A stretch of 64,000 nucleotides of DNA from Paraburkholderia phenoliruptrix (GTDB taxonomy: Bacteria > Pseudomonadota > Gammaproteobacteria > Burkholderiales > Burkholderiaceae). This document shows, in pieces, positions 37,526 to 45,558 of the stretch (position 1 is the first letter of the stretch; every line of letters starts with the position of its first letter). A program made the position numbers and the translations under genes. The DNA is taken from NCBI RefSeq assembly GCF_019511605.1, contig NZ_JAEUAV010000002.1:310001-374000 (forward strand). Direction: 5' to 3'. Under the pieces are notes generated by a model. The model worked only from the letters and a program-made list of their open reading frames with translations, searched no databases and was not told where the DNA came from.

Positions 37526-37955
37526 GGGGTTCGTCTCCGTTGCGGCACATTCATGCGCGTCTTGCGCTGCTCCCGCGGGTGCTGCCTTCGCGGGGCTGTG
37601 CAGTGCGCGTCTACGCGTGCCGCTTTATCGATAATGTCATCCCCTCGCGCCGCGGCTTCTGGGTCCGTATGCGCAGTGAGTAATCAGCCTGCTATGTGCC
37701 TGCTATCTGTATCGCGTCTGGCCTTTGTCAGGCGTTGGCTTAAAACTCTACGCCCGATGTCGTTCGTGTTCAATACGAAGTCGCATCAATAGTACAGGCT
37801 GTGCCCGTTTTTTGCTTTGATGGAGGGCACGCCGCAACGGGCCGCTAGCCGGGATTTCGCGACGCACACTGCTCTGCGTGCGGCTCATCCTGTACTACCT
37901 GCGTTTACCCGGGTTGTGTCTTTTAACTTGTTGCCGCTATGCGGCGGAGTACACC
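37526..37955. other. 430-base intergenic region between activator and folB-like genes
   Basis: A divergent control region, AT-richer than its surroundings around 37620-37800. It contains a TTCGT-N7-ACGAA dyad (37763-37779) and the tandem words TGCTATGTGC/TGCTATCTG near 37690. I found no GG-N10-GC promoter and no gene in it. Confidence 0.5.
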
Positions 37956-38522
37956 ATGGACCGTATCGACACTGTTCGCCTCGCCAGCTTTTCCGTTGCC
38001 GCCGATGCCGGCGCGCCCCGCGCGAGCGCGCCGTGGGGTGCATCCGTGGAGGCGCCGTCGGCCGGCGTGCCCGCGGACAAGCCGGCGGGTCGCATGGACA
38101 TTGTGTTCATCGAAAACTTTATCGGTCAGACGATTATAGGGATCGATAGCAGCGAGCTGCATGTGCCGCAACCGGTGCGGATGAATCTTGCCATCGGCGT
38201 GCCCGCGATTCGCGCGTGCGCGACCGATCGCATCGAGGACACCATCAACTATGCAGCGGTGCGCGCCGCGCTGCACGCGCTGCTCGAGTCGCACGGCGTG
38301 CGTCTGCTCGAAGCGCTCGCCGAAGCGGTGGCGCGGCTGCTGATCAATGATTTTGGCGCCCACTGGGTGCGCGTGGCGCTGGCCAAGCCGGCCAAATTCG
38401 ACGACGTCACGGCTGTCGGCGTGCAGATAGAACGGCAGCGCAGCGATATGCCGAAGGCGGCGAATGCGCAAGGCGGTCCCGCGGATTATGCGTCGCTCGG
38501 CGAAGGGCTGATTCCAAACTGA
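37956..38522 (+). CDS. Dihydroneopterin aldolase-like protein (FolB family)
   Basis: 188 residues; the conserved part begins at about residue 47 (MDIVFIENFIGQTIIGI) and continues with PVRMNLAIGVP, DTINYAAVRAALHALLESHGVRLLEALAEAVARLLINDF and VRVALAKPAKF, the FolB tunnelling-fold pattern with its catalytic Glu region and C-terminal lysine. FolB cleaves dihydroneopterin. In this setting it probably serves H4MPT pterin synthesis, as do folB-like genes in other H4MPT clusters. GGAG precedes the chosen ATG. The 46-residue Ala/Pro-rich N-terminal extension is unusual; an internal ATG at 38094 would give a normal-length protein. Confidence 0.8.
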   Translation: MDRIDTVRLASFSVAADAGAPRASAPWGASVEAPSAGVPADKPAGRMDIVFIENFIGQTIIGIDSSELHVPQPVRMNLAIGVPAIRACATDRIEDTINYAAVRAALHALLESHGVRLLEALAEAVARLLINDFGAHWVRVALAKPAKFDDVTAVGVQIERQRSDMPKAANAQGGPADYASLGEGLIPN

Positions 38523-38584
38523 CACGAAAGCGATTGGCGGCGGCCGGTTCGGCGCCGCTTGCGCAAACAGGGCGCTGGGTGCGC

Positions 38585-38772
38585 GACAAACGGCTGAGTG
38601 CGCAACCAGGCGTCACGCGGGTGACAAACGGCTGTCTGCGCAACCAGGCGCCGCGCAGGTGACAAACGGCTGCGTGCCCAACCAGGTGCCGCGCAGGTGA
38701 CAAACGGCTGGTGTGCAACGAAGCGCCGCTTACGTGTCAAACGGCTGGTGCCTAACCACCCACTTCGCACGC
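38585..38772. repeat. 38-bp tandem repeat array
   Basis: Five successive copies start at 38585, 38623, 38661, 38699 and 38736 (period 38, 38, 38, 37). Each begins GACAAACGGCTG (GTCAAACGGCTG in the last) and continues with a variable GCGCAACCAGGCGCCGCGCAGG-like half. A partial copy lies near 38560. The copies diverge progressively to the right. The array fills most of the gap 38523-38814 between converging genes. No unique spacers separate the copies, so it is a degenerating minisatellite. Confidence 0.92.
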
Positions 38773-38814
38773 AACGGCCACCGCCCGCCGCATCAGCCGC
38801 TATTGCCTTAGCCG

Positions 38815-39240
38815 CTATTTCGACGCCGCCGTCTTGTCGCCGCCGAGCCCGCAACTGCGGTAAGCATCGGCCTGCAACGTGCGGAATTTCTTGGTCTGCG
38901 CCTTCGCGTGGTCGACGCGAAACTCGGCGCCCCCTTCGCCGCCGAGCGATGCGTAGCGGGAAAACGTGGACTGGTCGACGAATTCGTCATAGGGCAGTGC
39001 GGTGGCCATTTTGTCGATCACGCACGAGCATTTGTAGACGTTCGCGAAGTCGTGTCCGTTTTCGTCCATGCATGTGAGCACGTATTCGACGCGCCCCGTG
39101 GTCGGATAGTTGTAACCGCCTGCCGGGGCGGCTGCGGGCGCTGCGGCCGCTGCGGCCGGCGCCGCGCCGTCCGCCCAGGCGAGCGGCGCGGCAAGCGCCA
39201 TGCAGGCGCAGGCCGCGAGCGCGCGACATGTTAGGGTCAT
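38815..39240 (-). CDS. Small secreted cysteine protein next to fae
   Basis: 141 residues. The ATG at 39240 opens a signal peptide (about 1-23, ending LAWADG). An Ala/Pro-rich linker (about 25-40) leads to a compact domain with Cys57, Cys71-Ser-Cys73 and Cys130 and the segments VEYVLTCMDENG, YKCSCVIDKMATALPYDEFV and AYRSCGLGGDK. There is no CxxCH, so it is not a c-type cytochrome; four cysteines could form disulphides or bind metal. I do not recognise a named family, though similar small periplasmic proteins occur in methylotroph gene clusters. It lies 102 bases downstream of fae on the same strand and may be co-transcribed. Confidence 0.75.
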   Translation of the reverse strand: MTLTCRALAACACMALAAPLAWADGAAPAAAAAAPAAAPAGGYNYPTTGRVEYVLTCMDENGHDFANVYKCSCVIDKMATALPYDEFVDQSTFSRYASLGGEGGAEFRVDHAKAQTKKFRTLQADAYRSCGLGGDKTAASK

Positions 39241-39342
39241 CTCATGCCTCTTTAGAGCAATGGCACCGGGGCGGAAGCCCACGGGCCCGCGCGGCCGCGC
39301 TGCGCGCGTGCCGCTCGCATGGCGCGGGCCTTGGATCCTCCA

Positions 39343-39852
39343 TCAGTTCGGTGCAAACGGGTGGGCGACGCTGCTCTTCTTCGACACGACCTCGGCAGCC
39401 GTCGGCTCGCCTCTTACCGCGCGTTGAATCGCCTCGCGGGTGGCCTTGTAGTTGTACTCCTGAATCTTCTTGTCGTCTTCCGCCTGCCAGTGGATGAAGA
39501 CGCCGACGCACAGGAACAGGTCGTCGGCTTCGTCCGCGGGGATCGTGCCGTCCTCGACGCTGTCGGCGACTGCCAGCGCAACTGCATGTTGCGCGGGTCC
39601 GAACATTTGCACCGCCTGCTTCGCGCCCTTGATCGTCACCTTGTTGAAGAGGATCGTATTGGGCTTTGCGAGCAGATTAGGCGCGACCACCGCGAGCAGC
39701 GATGTGAAGCCATCCTTATTATTGGTAAGCGCATTGCAGAATGCGGTTTCCGCAGCGGAACCTCGCGGTCCCATCAGCAAGTCGATGTGTGCGACCTCGT
39801 TGCCGTCGCCGACGAGCGACTCTCCTATCAGGACGCGGTTGATCTTGGCCAT
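39343..39852 (-). CDS. fae: Formaldehyde-activating enzyme
   Basis: Joins formaldehyde to H4MPT to give methylene-H4MPT, the entry step of the cytoplasmic pathway. The 169-residue product is a close match to bacterial Fae: [25 protein letters not shown] with the catalytic His22, [59 protein letters not shown] and [26 protein letters not shown] precedes the ATG. It is the only fae copy in the window. A partial sigma-54-like promoter lies about 107 bases upstream. Confidence 0.98.
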   Translation of the reverse strand: MAKINRVLIGESLVGDGNEVAHIDLLMGPRGSAAETAFCNALTNNKDGFTSLLAVVAPNLLAKPNTILFNKVTIKGAKQAVQMFGPAQHAVALAVADSVEDGTIPADEADDLFLCVGVFIHWQAEDDKKIQEYNYKATREAIQRAVRGEPTAAEVVSKKSSVAHPFAPN

Positions 39853-39958
39853 GCTGTTCCTCCGATGAGTGGTGGGGACTTGCCGACTGAATGACATGCC
39901 GCCCGTCACGCTCCTGGTCCGCGAGCGGCGGGCGGCGGTTGATGCACGATGGCATTCA

Positions 39959-39979
39959 CTAACAGAATCCGTGCCAATA
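39959..39979 (-). promoter_or_regulatory. Possible sigma-54-like promoter of fae
   Basis: Reading leftwards, TTGGCACGGATTCTGTT has a perfect -24 element (TTGGCACG) but a weak -12 element (CTGTT, so GG-N10-GT rather than GG-N10-GC). It is in the right place for a fae leader of about 100 bases. The gap 39853-39995 shows nothing else. Confidence 0.35.
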
Positions 39980-39995
39980 CGCAGCGCACTGGTGT

Positions 39996-41108
39996 TCAGG
40001 GCGCGTGGCGCGAGCCGCCCGAGTGGCGCGGCTCTGCGAGGCACAGCGCGACGAACAGCGTGGCCACCGTCAGGTCCGCGCTCGTGCCGGGGTTGATGGC
40101 GGCGGCCTTCAGTTCGGCGTCCCACGCTCGCAGCGGCACGCTGGCAGCCGCGCTGCCCGCTTCGTCGAGCGTGCGCAGCCACTGCGCGTGCCTTGCGCGT
40201 GCCGCAAGCGTGACACTCTGCGCCACGGCCGCGCCGTGCTTACGCACAATGTGCGAGTCGGGCCAGGTGCCAAGGAAGCGCAGAAACACGTTGAGCGTCG
40301 CCGTGTGCAGCGAAGCGGCCGGAACTTCGCGCAACGCGGCGAGCCCGGTTTCGAAGATGTCGCGAAAGCCCTCGGCATACTGACGGGCAATGCTGTCGCG
40401 CGCGGCGGCAAGCGCCATTGCGTCGCGCAGGCCGACCGTCGGCGCGTGATGCACGGATTGCTCGGGCGCGTCGCCCAGACCGCCAGGATTCGCGAGGGCG
40501 ATTGCACGGTACGCGAGACGCGCGTCGTCGATGTCGAGCCGCGCGAGCACGCGCTCGGTGGCGGCGTGCCAGGCTTGCGCGCCGAGCGGCCGCGGGACTT
40601 CTTCGAGCGCGGCTGCGAGCGGCGCGATCAGCAGCACAATGCCCAGGTTCGTATTGCAGCCGACGGCCGCGCGCGTGCGTGCGACGGCATCCAGAATGCG
40701 TTGGCCCACTAACGCTCCGCGCGCGAGCAGCGCGTCGGCGGCGGCCGCGGCGCTCGCGACGAACTGCGCCGCGCTCATGCCGTGGCCCTCGCTGTCCACG
40801 CTGACGTTGCCGGGCTTCGCTGTTTCGACGTCGAGTCGGCACGCGTCGACGAAGGCGGCGCGAACGTGCTCGTCGGCTGTGGCTGCGCGAACGCGCTCGT
40901 CGATGCAGGCGGGGAGAGCGCGGTCGTCGCCGGGAGAGGATGAAGCGTCGACCTTGCCGGGAGAGGGCGAAGCGCCGTCACCGGGAGCGGATGAAGCACC
41001 GTCACCAGGAGATGACGAAGCGCCGCCCTCTCCGGCACGGCGATCCGCCGGACCCATCGCTGCGCCCGACTCGCGTGGTCCGCGCGCCGGCTCAGCCATG
41101 GCGTCCAT
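39996..41108 (-). CDS. CitG-like triphosphoribosyl-dephospho-CoA synthase homologue of the H4MPT cluster
   Basis: 370 residues. The CitG/MdcB-like part starts at about residue 80 ([24 protein letters not shown]), with [35 protein letters not shown] and [15 protein letters not shown]. In citrate or malonate systems such proteins make the triphosphoribosyl prosthetic group. In H4MPT organisms a homologue always sits with cofactor genes, so a phosphoribosyl-transfer step in H4MPT synthesis is likely. The N-terminal 65 residues are a repeat of (S/A)SPGDGAS units unlike the family. Starts at ATG 41108 or 41099; both overlap the ATP-grasp gene. Confidence 0.82.
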   Translation of the reverse strand: MDAMAEPARGPRESGAAMGPADRRAGEGGASSSPGDGASSAPGDGASPSPGKVDASSSPGDDRALPACIDERVRAATADEHVRAAFVDACRLDVETAKPGNVSVDSEGHGMSAAQFVASAAAAADALLARGALVGQRILDAVARTRAAVGCNTNLGIVLLIAPLAAALEEVPRPLGAQAWHAATERVLARLDIDDARLAYRAIALANPGGLGDAPEQSVHHAPTVGLRDAMALAAARDSIARQYAEGFRDIFETGLAALREVPAASLHTATLNVFLRFLGTWPDSHIVRKHGAAVAQSVTLAARARHAQWLRTLDEAGSAAASVPLRAWDAELKAAAINPGTSADLTVATLFVALCLAEPRHSGGSRHAP

Positions 41109-42147
41109 GCAGCGCTACCACCGACGCGTCGCCACTTGCAGCAAGCGCACGCGCGCCGCGCTGCGCCGGCAGCTTGCGAAACAGCAGGTCGTCGACGAGC
41201 GCGGCCGCCACGTCCACCGGCGTCACCGATTGCAGGCCGCGCCACGCTGCCACGCCGTTCACCTCGAGCACGAGCGGTCTGGCGGCGTCGTGCGGATCGG
41301 GAATCAGATCCACGCCCGCATAGTCGAGTCCGAGTGCCTCGGTCGCCCGTATGGCGGTTTGCGCGAGCGGCGCGGTCAGTTCCGCCGCTTCGCAGCTCGC
41401 CCCTTGCGCGAAGTTGTGAATCCAGCCCTTGCCGCCGAGGCGCCGCATCGCCGCCACCGCACGCCCGCCGATCACCAGTACGCGCCAGTCGAAGCCAGCG
41501 CGGCCGCCGTCGACATAACGCTGCAGGTACGCGACCTGGCTATACGGTCTGAGCGAAGGCAGCGGCGCGAGCACGGCCGGCGCCGTGCGGCGCGCGCCGA
41601 GCCGCTTGAGGCCGTGGCCCTGCGAGCCGAACAGTGGTTTGAGCACGACCTGGCGGCCGGCCGCGGCTTCGCGCATCAGCACGCGTTGCGCGAACGCGGC
41701 CGATTCGCCCGCCCATGTGGCGGGCGTGGGCACGCCGTGGCGGTGCAGCAAAAAGCTCGTCATCGACTTGTCGACGCTGCGCTCGATTGCGCGCGCGTCG
41801 TTATAGACCGGCACGCCCGATTCGCGCAGCGCGTGCAGAATGCCGAGGCGCAGCGTGACCTGCTCGAACGTGCCGCCGGCAATGCCGCGCACGAACACCG
41901 CGTCGGGCAACGTATGGCCAAAACCCGGCAGCATCAGCCCATGCGGCTGCCATGTCGTGTCGATCCGGCAGTCGGCGAGATCGACGCAACGCGCGTCGGC
42001 GCCGCGCGCGCGAAACGCTTTTTTCAGGCGCCCGGTGTGCCAGCCGGTTTCGTCGGTCATGATCGCAATGCGCAGCGGGGCCTGCGCGCCTGCTGCGTTG
42101 GCGTCGGCGTCCCCTTCGGCGCGAGCGAGCGGCAACGGCGGGCTCAT
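41092..42147 (-). CDS. RimK-type ATP-grasp ligase
   Basis: 351 residues with the RimK/MptN-like ATP-grasp pattern: RIAIMTDETGWHTGRLKKAF, SVDKSMTSFLLHRHGVPTPAT, VVLKPLFGSQGHGLKRL (ATP-binding lysine and glycine loop), VAYLQRYVDG, DWRVLVIGG and YAGVDLIPD...VLEVNGVAAWRGLQ (metal-binding residues). RimK relatives add glutamate to a carboxyl group; MptN and CofF do so on H4MPT and F420. The ATG overlaps the mch stop (42144-42147). A glutamyl-ligase role on a C1 cofactor is inferred. Confidence 0.87.
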   Translation of the reverse strand: MSPPLPLARAEGDADANAAGAQAPLRIAIMTDETGWHTGRLKKAFRARGADARCVDLADCRIDTTWQPHGLMLPGFGHTLPDAVFVRGIAGGTFEQVTLRLGILHALRESGVPVYNDARAIERSVDKSMTSFLLHRHGVPTPATWAGESAAFAQRVLMREAAAGRQVVLKPLFGSQGHGLKRLGARRTAPAVLAPLPSLRPYSQVAYLQRYVDGGRAGFDWRVLVIGGRAVAAMRRLGGKGWIHNFAQGASCEAAELTAPLAQTAIRATEALGLDYAGVDLIPDPHDAARPLVLEVNGVAAWRGLQSVTPVDVAAALVDDLLFRKLPAQRGARALAASGDASVVALHGRHG

Positions 42148-43175
42148 GGCTTGCCGCTCCACTGCGCATGCAGCAGATCCGCGTTGACCGCGCCGCCGTG
42201 ATATGTCGCGCCGCTTTCGAGGCTGCTTACCCACACCTCGGCGGGTGCGAACAGCGCCGGGTCGATCTGATAGAAGTCGTAGTTGAACGACGTGAAGATG
42301 TCCGCGAACGGGCGGCCATGATCGCGCGAGTTCGAGGCCGGCAGTTCCGCGGCGAGCTGTCTTGCCACCGCGTCATGCTTGACCGTGAGATGCACGCGGC
42401 CGCCGTACAGGATCGCGTCGTTGGTGCGCCCCATTGCCTGAATGCCGTCGGGCGCGGGCGGCGGCAACGGCGCAGAGCCGCCGGCCTCGACCACTTCGTC
42501 GAGCGCGACGCCGAGCACATGCGTCTTGTGCAGCGCAACCTCCACGACCCGCGCCACCACCTGCACCGTTCCCGCCACAGAGTGTGTCGGCGTGGTGACA
42601 AGTGTCAGCTGCTGCGGAGCGAGCGCGCAGTCGTTGAGCACCTTGTCGACGATGACCTGCGGTGGCAGGCGGTCCACTTCCAGCACCAGCGTGCCCCGCT
42701 CATGACGGTCGCGGTAGCCGAGCTCCGCGAAAAGCGGCTCCTTGACGGCGAGCGCCCGCGCCGGCCCAGAGCCGAGCGAGAAGAACTTCTTGCCGCCGGT
42801 CTGCTCCTTGGTGGCGGCGAGACTCCACCCGGCGTACTGGCTGCCGAGGCACGCGAGTACCGGCCACGAGGTCCGCACTTCGATCGTGCTCGGCCACAGC
42901 GGTCTTGCGTCGAGGCTCTCGCGCACGGTCACGTGGCCGAGGCCGCCCATGCAGATGCGCGCGATCAGCACGCCGGCGGCGACGCTGCCCGGCGCATTCA
43001 CGCCCGCGTCCACCAGCACCGTGCCGTTCTCCGTGCGACTGACGGCTGCGCCAAAACGCGGCGCATCGTCGACGAGACGCGTCACGAGACGTTCGCTGAG
43101 CGCGTTGACGCTCAGCGCGGCGGCATCCGCGAGCGGCGGGCGGGCAGGGTCAGGAGTGGCAGGGGATGAAGTCAC
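42144..43175 (-). CDS. mch: Methenyl-H4MPT cyclohydrolase
   Basis: Hydrolyses methenyl-H4MPT to formyl-H4MPT. The 343-residue product follows the bacterial/archaeal Mch pattern: SVNALSERLVTRLVDDAP, GTVLVDAGVNAPGSVAAGVLIARICMGGLG, WPVLACLGSQYAGWSL, FFSLGSGPARALA, DGIQAMGRTNDAILYGGRV and DIFTSFNYDFYQIDPALFAPAEV. A GTG start at 43175 (or 43187) is used because no ATG lies at the right place; it overlaps the end of the upstream ATP-grasp gene by 26 bases. Confidence 0.96.
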   Translation of the reverse strand: MTSSPATPDPARPPLADAAALSVNALSERLVTRLVDDAPRFGAAVSRTENGTVLVDAGVNAPGSVAAGVLIARICMGGLGHVTVRESLDARPLWPSTIEVRTSWPVLACLGSQYAGWSLAATKEQTGGKKFFSLGSGPARALAVKEPLFAELGYRDRHERGTLVLEVDRLPPQVIVDKVLNDCALAPQQLTLVTTPTHSVAGTVQVVARVVEVALHKTHVLGVALDEVVEAGGSAPLPPPAPDGIQAMGRTNDAILYGGRVHLTVKHDAVARQLAAELPASNSRDHGRPFADIFTSFNYDFYQIDPALFAPAEVWVSSLESGATYHGGAVNADLLHAQWSGKP

Positions 43176-44427
43176 GGTCGGGCTCACGAAAGGGCGTGGG
43201 TAGCGAGGCAGGAGAGGCTGGCGAGGCCGCTTGCAACGGTTCGCGGCAGCTTTCGATGCGTTGCAGAACCAGTGTGTGCTGCGCGTCGAGCGCGAGCCGG
43301 ACCGCATCCACGGAAGGCGCGTGCGCGAGCAGCGTGCAGACCGGCTGGCCGGCTTCGATCCGCGTGCCGGGCATCGGCACGTCGCGGCAGCGCGGATCGC
43401 GCGCGCAGGCGTCGCTGAAGGCTTGCGATACCGCAAACGGCTGCGGCGCGAACAGCACCTGCTGGCCGGCACGGCAGATGGCAGGCGCGGGCTCGGGCGG
43501 CAGGCGGCCGTGGCGGCACGCGTCGATATGCGCGGCAACGAGGCCGCGGGGCCAGGCGTCAGGCGAGGCGGTTTCATACAGCGTCATTGTCGAAGACGGG
43601 CGCGTGTTGATTTCGAGCACTTCGAACGACTCGCCGTCGAGCAGAAAGTCGCAGCTATTGATGCCGGCAAGTCCGACTCGCGCGCAAAGCGCGGCAATCG
43701 CCGCGCGCACACGTATCTCCACTGTGGGCGGCAAGTCGACGGGGCCGATCGAGCCGGCATGCACGAAGGGCAGCGTGCCCATCTGGCAGGTCAGTTGTTG
43801 TGCGAAGCCGATCACCCGGGCGCTGCCGCGCGCGGCCAGAAACAGCGCCGACATCGGGTGGCCGCGGCTGTGCCGCTGGAAATACTCTTGCGCGGGACGT
43901 CCGCTGCCGGCGAGCGTGGCAAGCGTGGCAAGCGTGGCAAGCGGCTCGACATGGGTGCCGCCGCAGCCGTCGGCGCGCTTCATCAGCCAGCCCGGGGCCG
44001 CGGCGGGCAACGTAAAGGCAACCGGTGGATGCGGAATGTCCAGCTTGTCGAGCAGCGCGAAAAAGCGCCGCGGGTCGCGCACCTGAGCGCTTGCCTGCGC
44101 AGCATTGCCGATGAAGCGAGGCAGGCCCGGAGCCTCGCACAAGCGCGCGATAAACGGCTCGAGCCCGCTGCCGTCGATCCAGCCGATCAGCCCCGGCAGG
44201 CGCGCGCAGCGCGCGAGCGCCCCGGCGAGCTTCTCGGGGTCGATCGACAAGGGGCCGCCGCCAATGTCGAACCAGAGTTCCGCGGCCTCGCGGGTATCGC
44301 GGTCGCCGAACACGTCGAGCGCGACGACCCGCAAGCCCGCGCGGGCGGCGGACTGGGCGAGCATCCGCGCGGACAGTCCCGCCACCGCGACGAACGGCGC
44401 ACGCGTTGCAGAGGAACGGGCCATCAT
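43150..44427 (-). CDS. ATP-grasp protein of the H4MPT cluster
   Basis: 425 residues with an N-terminal Rossmann-like region (APFVAVAGLSARMLAQSAARAGLRVVALDVFGD) and an ATP-grasp domain (GWLMKRADGCGGTHVEP, AQEYFQRHSRGHPMSALFLA, GINSCDFLLDGESFEVLEINTRPSSTMTLYE). Homologues occur beside mch in other H4MPT-dependent bacteria, and in some cases are needed for growth on C1 compounds; the substrate is not known. A 9-bp repeat (AGCGTGGCA on the plus strand, 43913-43939) inserts ATLATLATL beside the ATP-binding loop. The gene runs into mch. Confidence 0.82.
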   Translation of the reverse strand: MMARSSATRAPFVAVAGLSARMLAQSAARAGLRVVALDVFGDRDTREAAELWFDIGGGPLSIDPEKLAGALARCARLPGLIGWIDGSGLEPFIARLCEAPGLPRFIGNAAQASAQVRDPRRFFALLDKLDIPHPPVAFTLPAAAPGWLMKRADGCGGTHVEPLATLATLATLAGSGRPAQEYFQRHSRGHPMSALFLAARGSARVIGFAQQLTCQMGTLPFVHAGSIGPVDLPPTVEIRVRAAIAALCARVGLAGINSCDFLLDGESFEVLEINTRPSSTMTLYETASPDAWPRGLVAAHIDACRHGRLPPEPAPAICRAGQQVLFAPQPFAVSQAFSDACARDPRCRDVPMPGTRIEAGQPVCTLLAHAPSVDAVRLALDAQHTLVLQRIESCREPLQAASPASPASLPTPFREPDRDFIPCHS

Positions 44428-44466
44428 GGTTGCTCCGCCAGTGCAGCGAGCCCGCTTCGACGGCCC

Positions 44467-44478
44467 GTCACGCGTGAC
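44467..44478. promoter_or_regulatory. Perfect palindrome GTCACGCGTGAC
   Basis: A 12-bp perfect dyad in the 81-base gap between mtdB and the downstream ATP-grasp gene. It shares GTCAC/GTGAC arms with the dyad upstream of xoxF (47353-47365). Confidence 0.35.
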
Positions 44479-44508
44479 ATGCAGTGCACCTGCCGCATGG
44501 CGCGCCGC

Positions 44509-45462
44509 TCAACCAAGGCCCGCCGCGACGGCGCGGGCCTCGTCGAACGCCTGCGGAAAACTCAGGTACACGGGTTTGCCGCCGGTGCGCATGCGCGTGA
44601 AGAGCCGGTGCTCGACCTGATACTTGACATTGCCGATGGCGAGCGCGCCGATGCCGATGGCCCCGGCCGCCGTCGGCACGCCGTCGATCGGCTTGCCGTC
44701 GTTCATCACGTTGACGCCGGCAATGCCTTCGGGCGGCACGGCGTTGACATCGGCGGCGATCAGCAGCTGGCGTGCGTGCGCGAGGTCCTCGCGGCTCACC
44801 ACCTGCACGCCCGCGACGGCGGTCGCGAGCACGATCTCGGCCTCGCCGAGCACCGCGCGCAGTTCGGCCGGGTTCGTGGTGCCCACGCCTTTGGTCACGA
44901 TCTGAAAGCGCTGATTGAGCTCGTCGCTCACGCGGGCGGCGCGCGCCGCGTCGGTGTGGCTCGCAATCGACACATCCGCGCCGAGCGAAGCCGCCATGGC
45001 GGCCGCCACGCGCCCGACCGCGCCCGTGCCGCCGAGAATCAGCAGGCGCTTGCCGCCCAGTTCCATGCCGTACGCCTTCGCGAGATGCCGCTCGGCGAGC
45101 GCGACGAGCGCGGCCGCGGTCGTATAGGCGCCGCTCGGGTCTGCGAACACTGAGACCTCGAACGGCGGCACCATCGCCTTGCGGGCGGTGTCGAGCATGT
45201 CGGCGGCGAGCATCACGTCGCGTCCGCCAATGAAAATGCCGGTGCGCGCCACGCCTTTCGGCCCGCGCGAAAAGATCGCGTCCTGGGTGAGATTGCCGAC
45301 CATGCCTGCGTCGACGTTGCAATACGGCACGATGACCTGGTAGCCGGCGTCGGCGGCCATGTTGACGTCGAATGGACTCATCTGCGGCGTGGCCGTGAAC
45401 ATGTGCAGGATGTAGGGCCTTTCCGCGGGTTTTTCCGCGAGTTTTTCAGTAGTGTCGGACAT
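44509..45462 (-). CDS. mtdB: NAD(P)-dependent methylene-H4MPT dehydrogenase
   Basis: Oxidises methylene-H4MPT to methenyl-H4MPT in the cytoplasm. The 317-residue product starts with ILHMFTATPQMSPFDVNMAADAGYQVIVPY and has FSRGPKGVARTGIFIGGRD, the dinucleotide loop LILGGTGAVGRVAAAMAASLGADV, TKGVGTTNPAELRAVLGEA and the end NVKYQVEHRLFTRM. This is the MtdB type specific for H4MPT. The ATG at 45462 was preferred over an upstream ATG (45501) because family members begin close to this residue. Confidence 0.95.
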   Translation of the reverse strand: MSDTTEKLAEKPAERPYILHMFTATPQMSPFDVNMAADAGYQVIVPYCNVDAGMVGNLTQDAIFSRGPKGVARTGIFIGGRDVMLAADMLDTARKAMVPPFEVSVFADPSGAYTTAAALVALAERHLAKAYGMELGGKRLLILGGTGAVGRVAAAMAASLGADVSIASHTDAARAARVSDELNQRFQIVTKGVGTTNPAELRAVLGEAEIVLATAVAGVQVVSREDLAHARQLLIAADVNAVPPEGIAGVNVMNDGKPIDGVPTAAGAIGIGALAIGNVKYQVEHRLFTRMRTGGKPVYLSFPQAFDEARAVAAGLG

Positions 45463-45558
45463 GGCAGGGACTCGTTTCGGTGGCGATGTCGTGGACTGCA
45501 CAACGGACGTAAGACAGGGGACGGGCTGATATGCGCTGCGCCGCGGAATAAAAACACC

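Noticed and set aside
38585..38772. CRISPR array
   Set aside because: The 38-bp units follow each other with no unique spacers, diverge along their length, and no cas gene is near.
38486..38854. Coding sequence in the 38-bp repeat region
   Set aside because: The period is not a multiple of three and the open frames there are only repeat-derived, Arg/Pro-rich text without a ribosome site.
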